Program-made: the position numbers and the translations under genes | In this document: piece after piece, positions 6,063-7,088 of the stretch | How the letters are laid out: each line of letters begins with the position of its first letter | Position numbering within the stretch: position 1 is the stretch's first letter | From: Deltaproteobacteria bacterium | GTDB lineage: Bacteria; Desulfobacterota; Binatia; UBA9968; CAXXLF01 | NCBI GenBank assembly: GCA_022571535.1 | Contig: JACZXR010000111.1 | Span: forward strand, 1 to 7,088 | Direction of reading: 5' to 3' | Length of the DNA stretch: 7,088 bases | The notes under the pieces: model-generated | Databases searched by the model: none | Told to the model about the DNA's origin: nothing | Seen by the model: the letters and a program-made list of their open reading frames with translations, nothing else

Positions 6063-6095
6063 GCGATATCCATGCGATGTCCATGCGATGTCCAG
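6063..6095 (+). repeat. Three tandem 11-bp direct repeats (iteron-like)
   Basis: GCGATATCCAT (6063-6073), GCGATGTCCAT (6074-6084) and GCGATGTCCAG (6085-6095) are contiguous, differing at one base between neighbours. A partial fourth copy, GCGATGA, lies at 6046-6052. The 11-bp period is about one helical turn, so a protein could bind all copies on one face. They lie just upstream of the ribosome binding site at about 6094-6106. Confidence 0.65.
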
Positions 6096-6111
6096 GAAGA
6101 GAGAGGTACCA

Positions 6112-6615
6112 ATGGAAAACGGCTCTGCTGAGCTAAAGAAGATGGATCTCGGCGGGATGGCGTCCTGGGCCAGGGCGTGGGTCGAGGAGTTACGACACCT
6201 CGGCGTCTCGCCCGCAGAAATCCGGGACATTGAAGAGCTGCTCAAGCAGGAAAGAACCGGCGAGGCCTACGTCAAGGCCGGGGCTCTGAAAACAATCGTC
6301 GAGGAGATGCGTGAAGACGCCCTTTCGAGAAAGCTGCTTGAGATTTCCCGCAGGGGCGAGCGGTGCGTTTTCGACATTCTGGAGATAAGCCGGAATCTCG
6401 CTGACATAGAGATATGGAAACAGTACGTCACGACGGGGCACACCGACTTTGACAGGTTCTGCGAGGTCTACCTGAAGGTGAGGTCCGCCAGGGCACGCGC
6501 CATCGTGGACTTGAGTAGCAGTTTTTCATTCAGGCCCGGCGAGCTTGCGCCCGGCGGGATCTTGAATGCGCTGCTTAACGTGGCCGAGATTCTTTCATCC
6601 AGGAAGGAGAAATAG
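6112..6615 (+). CDS. Small helical hypothetical protein, 167 aa, upstream of the ParB-like gene
   Basis: I do not recognise this family. From ATG 6112 it encodes 167 aa, nearly all predicted helix. It has charged amphipathic stretches at about 17-75 (WVEELRHLGVSPAEIRDIEELLKQ), a central helix at about 80-105, a segment at 112-131 (DFDRFCEVYLKVRSARARAI), and a hydrophobic C-terminal helix at about 148-162 (GGILNALLNVAEIL) ending in basic SSRKEK. There is no signal peptide or membrane segment. An in-frame ATG at 6049 exists. I prefer 6112 because a purine-rich AGGAAGAGAGAGG (6094-6106) sits 5 nt upstream, and because the region from 6049 is made of tandem 11-bp repeats that do not keep a codon period. 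The gene ends 4 nt before the ParB-like gene, so the two are probably co-translated and may act together. Confidence 0.75.
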   Translation: MENGSAELKKMDLGGMASWARAWVEELRHLGVSPAEIRDIEELLKQERTGEAYVKAGALKTIVEEMREDALSRKLLEISRRGERCVFDILEISRNLADIEIWKQYVTTGHTDFDRFCEVYLKVRSARARAIVDLSSSFSFRPGELAPGGILNALLNVAEILSSRKEK

Positions 6616-6619
6616 AATC

Positions 6620-7088
6620 ATGAATGGTGAAAAGACCAATGTCCCTTCGCTTTACCTGGTTGACCCCGGGAAGCTTTTCCCTCACCCGCTGCTCGCGCAG
6701 TACTTCCAGTTGGCTTCCGCAGAGGAGCAGGAGGAGTTCAAGGCAACCATCGGCTCTTTAGGAATTCTTCACCCGATTATCGCTAAGAAAAACGGCGAGA
6801 TCATCTCTGGCCGTGAACGCTGGACCGCTGCGAAAGCTCTCAGATTGAAGGCCATCCCGGTCCGCTTCATGGACTTCAGAAAACCGGAGCTTGAAGAAGC
6901 GGCAATTCTGGCCGCAAACGTCTGCGTCAGGTGGCTCTCGCCTACGGGAGTGGCGAAGGCCAAGGGGAGGCTGTGGGAACTCCTTTCGCCAAACGGCAGA
7001 AATACGAGCGAGGCTGTGCTTAGAGACGGAGATCTTACTGACCTTGCCCCGGCTCACCGCAAAATGGTTGAGCGCCATTTAAAAGGAA
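6620..7088 (+). CDS. ParB/Srx N-terminal domain protein (partial, C-terminus beyond window)
   Basis: There are 156 codons before the window ends. Residues 12-30 (YLVDPGKLFPHPLLAQY) correspond to the first ParB motif. Residues 37-84 carry the core: EEFKATIGSLGILHPIIAKK, then GEIISGRERWTAAKALRLKAIPVRF. The GRERWTAAK stretch (64-72) corresponds to the GERRxRA nucleotide-binding box of ParB/Srx proteins. Residues 95-120 (ILAANVCVRWLSPTGVAKAK) resemble the N-x-R-x-L-(S/T)-P-x-x-x-A region that starts the DNA-binding part in phage and mobile-element ParB-like proteins. Chromosomal ParB usually lies beside parA, and no parA is seen here, so an orphan accessory ParB-like regulator or partition factor is more likely. 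AGGAAGGAGA (6601-6610) lies 9 nt before the ATG, inside the end of the previous gene. Whether a helix-turn-helix follows is outside the window. Confidence 0.85.
   Translation, partial: MNGEKTNVPSLYLVDPGKLFPHPLLAQYFQLASAEEQEEFKATIGSLGILHPIIAKKNGEIISGRERWTAAKALRLKAIPVRFMDFRKPELEEAAILAANVCVRWLSPTGVAKAKGRLWELLSPNGRNTSEAVLRDGDLTDLAPAHRKMVERHLKG

Noticed and set aside
6063..6095. CRISPR array
   Set aside because: The 11-bp units are contiguous without spacers and far too short for CRISPR repeats.
6049..6111. Longer start at 6049 for the 167-aa protein (adds 21 residues)
   Set aside because: The added part is encoded by 11-bp tandem repeats, has no good ribosome binding site, and the ATG at 6112 has one.

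Overview
The window suggests a Gram-negative (diderm) bacterium with GC-rich DNA. It carries a lipoprotein-type outer-membrane secretin and inner-membrane pilus alignment proteins. The gene set resembles MSHA/type IV pilus loci of proteobacteria, including deltaproteobacteria-like lineages. No taxonomic marker gene is present, so the lineage stays open.

The left part (1-4262) is one tightly packed minus-strand operon. In transcription order it encodes an exported TPR protein, an MshL-like secretin lipoprotein, a one-chain protein joining a PilM/GspL-like cytoplasmic domain to a PilN-like membrane and periplasmic part, a PilO-like protein, and a PilP-like protein cut by the window start. Three of the four junctions overlap (4, 8 and 14 nt) and the other gap is 42 nt, which implies co-transcription. 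Together they would form the envelope-spanning channel and alignment subcomplex of a type IV pilus or related secretion machine. No ATPase, pilin or prepilin peptidase lies inside the window.

The middle (4263-4699) is a gene-free divergent region packed with inverted repeats. It has a composite REP-like element just upstream of the TPR gene, several short hairpins, a 13-bp-arm inverted repeat made of GGTAAT-type half sites with a third copy nearby, and an approximately 116-bp imperfect palindrome whose right arm contains the ribosome binding site of the next gene. One 29-nt piece of this region recurs (24/29 identical) at the secretin stop codon.

The right part (4700-7088) is a plus-strand cluster of two genes I cannot assign (429 and 167 aa) followed by a ParB/Srx-fold N-terminal domain protein that runs off the window. 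Three tandem 11-bp repeats lie just upstream of the 167-aa gene. The cluster is most economically read as an accessory partition-like or DNA-binding regulatory module next to the pilus operon. This is inference from one recognisable domain and the surrounding repeats.
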